A stretch of DNA of 64,000 bases, taken from NCBI GenBank assembly GCA_035556735.1, contig DATMFF010000002.1:310001-374000 (forward strand). The letters are read 5' to 3'. Origin of the DNA: CANJBX01 sp035556735. GTDB lineage: Bacteria; Pseudomonadota; Alphaproteobacteria; Rhizobiales; Xanthobacteraceae. Below the pieces are notes generated by a model. It was not told the origin of the DNA, did no database searches, and saw only the letters and a program-made list of their open reading frames with translations. Both the position numbers and the translations under genes were made by a program. This document shows positions 62,782-64,000 of this stretch, in pieces. Every line of letters begins with the position of its first letter. Within the stretch, counting starts at the first letter, position 1.

Positions 62782-63188
62782 GGTGCGCCCGCCTTGGGCG
62801 TCGAGGTCGCCGGCTCTGTCCGGCTCACCAGCCAGACGCCCGCGACCACGATGATGATGCCGGCGATCTGTGGCCAGGTCAGGCGCTCGCCGAGGATCGC
62901 GACCGAGGCGACCGCGACCGTCACGTAGCTCAGCGACGTGATCGGCTTGGCGAAGCTCAGGTCGGCGACCTCGAGCAGCTTCACCCAGTTGATCAGCTTG
63001 CATAGCATGAGGATGCCGACGAGCTGGAACATCGGCCGGTGGATCAGCGTCCCCAACGTGTCCCGGAGCGAAACGTCATCCGGCAGGGTTCCGGCGCTCA
63101 TCTTCCACAAGGTCTGCGTCGCCGTGTCGAGGGCGACCGCCAGGAACGCACCCACGAGGAGCCGCCGACGTACAGCTATTCGACGCAT
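62778..63188 (-). CDS. Small four-helix EamA/SMR-like membrane protein, subunit 1
   Basis: A 136-residue protein with four hydrophobic segments, FLAVALDTATQTLWK through IAGIIIVVAGVWLVS. SLSYVTVAVASVAILGERLTW is an SMR/EamA signature, repeated in the neighbour as SLSFVTVAVLAAWLLREQVT. The start MRRIAVRRRLL (ATG at 63186-63188) has a basic cytoplasmic N-terminus. The pair and the adjacent acyltransferase suggest export or flipping of a modified lipid or sugar intermediate (inference). Confidence 0.78.
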   Translation of the reverse strand: MRRIAVRRRLLVGAFLAVALDTATQTLWKMSAGTLPDDVSLRDTLGTLIHRPMFQLVGILMLCKLINWVKLLEVADLSFAKPITSLSYVTVAVASVAILGERLTWPQIAGIIIVVAGVWLVSRTEPATSTPKAGAP

Positions 63189-63436
63189 CGTATCCTGTTG
63201 GAGAAGGAGGAGCCGCCGGCGCAACGGCGGATGGACTGGCCGATGGGATATCGCATCCGCAGCACAAAGCGAAGGCCGCGTTCGCGTGCGCGGCCCGGCG
63301 CGATCTGGTCTCACAACCGCCTGACGCGACATAATTTTTCCCCATAACTGTGGTGAGCGGAGGCGTCATGCGCCGGCGTCGCCCGGCGGCCGCTTTCCGT
63401 GATAACGTCGCCGTTGGGGTCGGGTGGGGTCGAGTG

Positions 63437-64000
63437 ATGGCGATTCGACAAGTCGGCGCGTCGTCCACGCGCGCACCTTTTGCCAATGCGCAGGGGGTGC
63501 CGGAGGTGACGCCTTCCGAGCCGCTTCCCGCGCCCGCCGCTGGCGAACCCGACCTGCCGTCCGCTTCGATCGCTGGTCTCACGCCGGCCACCGAACCAGT
63601 CCTCCCTACCGTCGAATGGCCTGATCCGGCCGCGGTCACGCCGTCCGTGCAAGATGCCGACCTCGTCGCGCGGACGGATGCGGAGACGTTGCAGGCGCCT
63701 GTTGACGCGGCCCACGATGCTCCGGCCCTGGTGGATTATCGTGCCATCATCGCGGCAGCCGTCGCCGCCTTGCCGGTCAATTCGGCTGCCGCCCGGCGGG
63801 CTGTCTACGATCATGCGCGTCAGGTGGTGCAGGAGCGCCTGCGCGCGAGCGAACCACCGCAGAGAAGTTTCGTGATCGCGCGCGAGGAGCTTCGCCTCGA
63901 GCGCGCGATCCGGGCGCTCGAGGCGCAATACGCCGTGACAAATCCCGCTGCGCAGCCTGCCGGCGAGCCTGTTGCGGCTGCCGTGGTGGGAGAGGACCAG
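63437..64000 (+). CDS. Partial gene, unknown function, open to the right edge
   Basis: The frame from the ATG at 63437 has no stop for 188 codons up to the window end. The opening is Pro/Ala/Glu-rich and disordered-looking (residues 1 to about 95). The part from about residue 96 is helical with a pattern such as AARRAVYDHARQVVQERLR and REELRLERAIRALEAQ, similar to low-complexity Hyphomicrobiales proteins I cannot name. The codon composition is natural for this genome. The ribosome-binding site is weak. An antisense open frame on the minus strand (63311-63928) is Arg/Gly-rich and considered a shadow. Confidence 0.55.
   Translation, partial: MAIRQVGASSTRAPFANAQGVPEVTPSEPLPAPAAGEPDLPSASIAGLTPATEPVLPTVEWPDPAAVTPSVQDADLVARTDAETLQAPVDAAHDAPALVDYRAIIAAAVAALPVNSAAARRAVYDHARQVVQERLRASEPPQRSFVIAREELRLERAIRALEAQYAVTNPAAQPAGEPVAAAVVGEDQ

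Overview
The window is GC-rich (roughly two thirds G+C by eye) and looks like the chromosome of an alphaproteobacterium of the order Hyphomicrobiales (Bradyrhizobium/Rhodopseudomonas/Xanthobacteraceae-like). This rests on the DUF2865 and DUF2927 envelope proteins, a SAM-II-like leader (a riboswitch class typical of Alphaproteobacteria), and the housekeeping genes glnD, mutS, ispG, polA, pyrE and clpB. I see no rRNA, tRNA, CRISPR array, insertion sequence or phage gene. Genes are densely packed, with many 1-8 base overlaps.

Region 1 (1-11 kb): a partial gene with a basic N-terminus, a small secreted lysine-rich protein, glnD, then a taurine/sulfonate-type ABC transporter. The transporter is preceded by a near-consensus sigma-70 promoter and a SAM-II-like riboswitch, neither of which is a protein-coding feature. 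An alcohol dehydrogenase, an OsmC-like protein and mutS follow.

Region 2 (11-27.4 kb): a catabolic island for lignin-type aromatics. A leftward operon (crotonase, feruloyl-CoA synthase, HSD10-type dehydrogenase, 4HBT thioesterase, amidohydrolase) with a divergent thiolase can shorten ferulate-like side chains by CoA-dependent beta-oxidation to hydroxybenzoates. LigI, LigA, LigB and LigC then form the protocatechuate/gallate 4,5-cleavage route as far as 4-oxalomesaconate. A LigM-type tetrahydrofolate-dependent O-demethylase removes methoxyl groups. Divergent from it lie two short core-MetE (methionine synthase-like) proteins that could consume the methyl group, followed by an acyl-CoA dehydrogenase. 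LigJ and LigK are not seen here.

Region 3 (27.4-43.7 kb): a MarR-regulated EmrAB-type efflux operon with a palindromic operator, a carboxymuconolactone-decarboxylase-family protein and a beta-hydroxyacid dehydrogenase. Then come a macrodomain protein, a GGDEF/EAL receptor, a patatin/3-hydroxybutyrate dehydrogenase operon, a Zur-like regulator with an EamA exporter, ispG, a glycosyltransferase, an amino-acid permease and an ornithine-cyclodeaminase-family enzyme.

Region 4 (43.7-64 kb): a class A penicillin-binding protein, a LigW-like amidohydrolase, an acyltransferase, polA (with an apparently crippled proofreading site), pyrE, a GT4 glycosyltransferase, a RidA-family protein with a basic tail, DUF2865, an FAD oxidoreductase with a MOSC protein, clpB with tandem upstream palindromes and a strong terminator, DUF2927, a paired small-multidrug-resistance-like transporter with a FemAB/GNAT-like protein, and a gene running off the right edge.

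The main themes worth following are the folate/methionine link (SAM-II-like leader, methyl-accepting demethylase, core-MetE pair), the histone-like Lys/Ala/Arg tails on LigA, LigB and RidA, and the altered exonuclease site of PolA.
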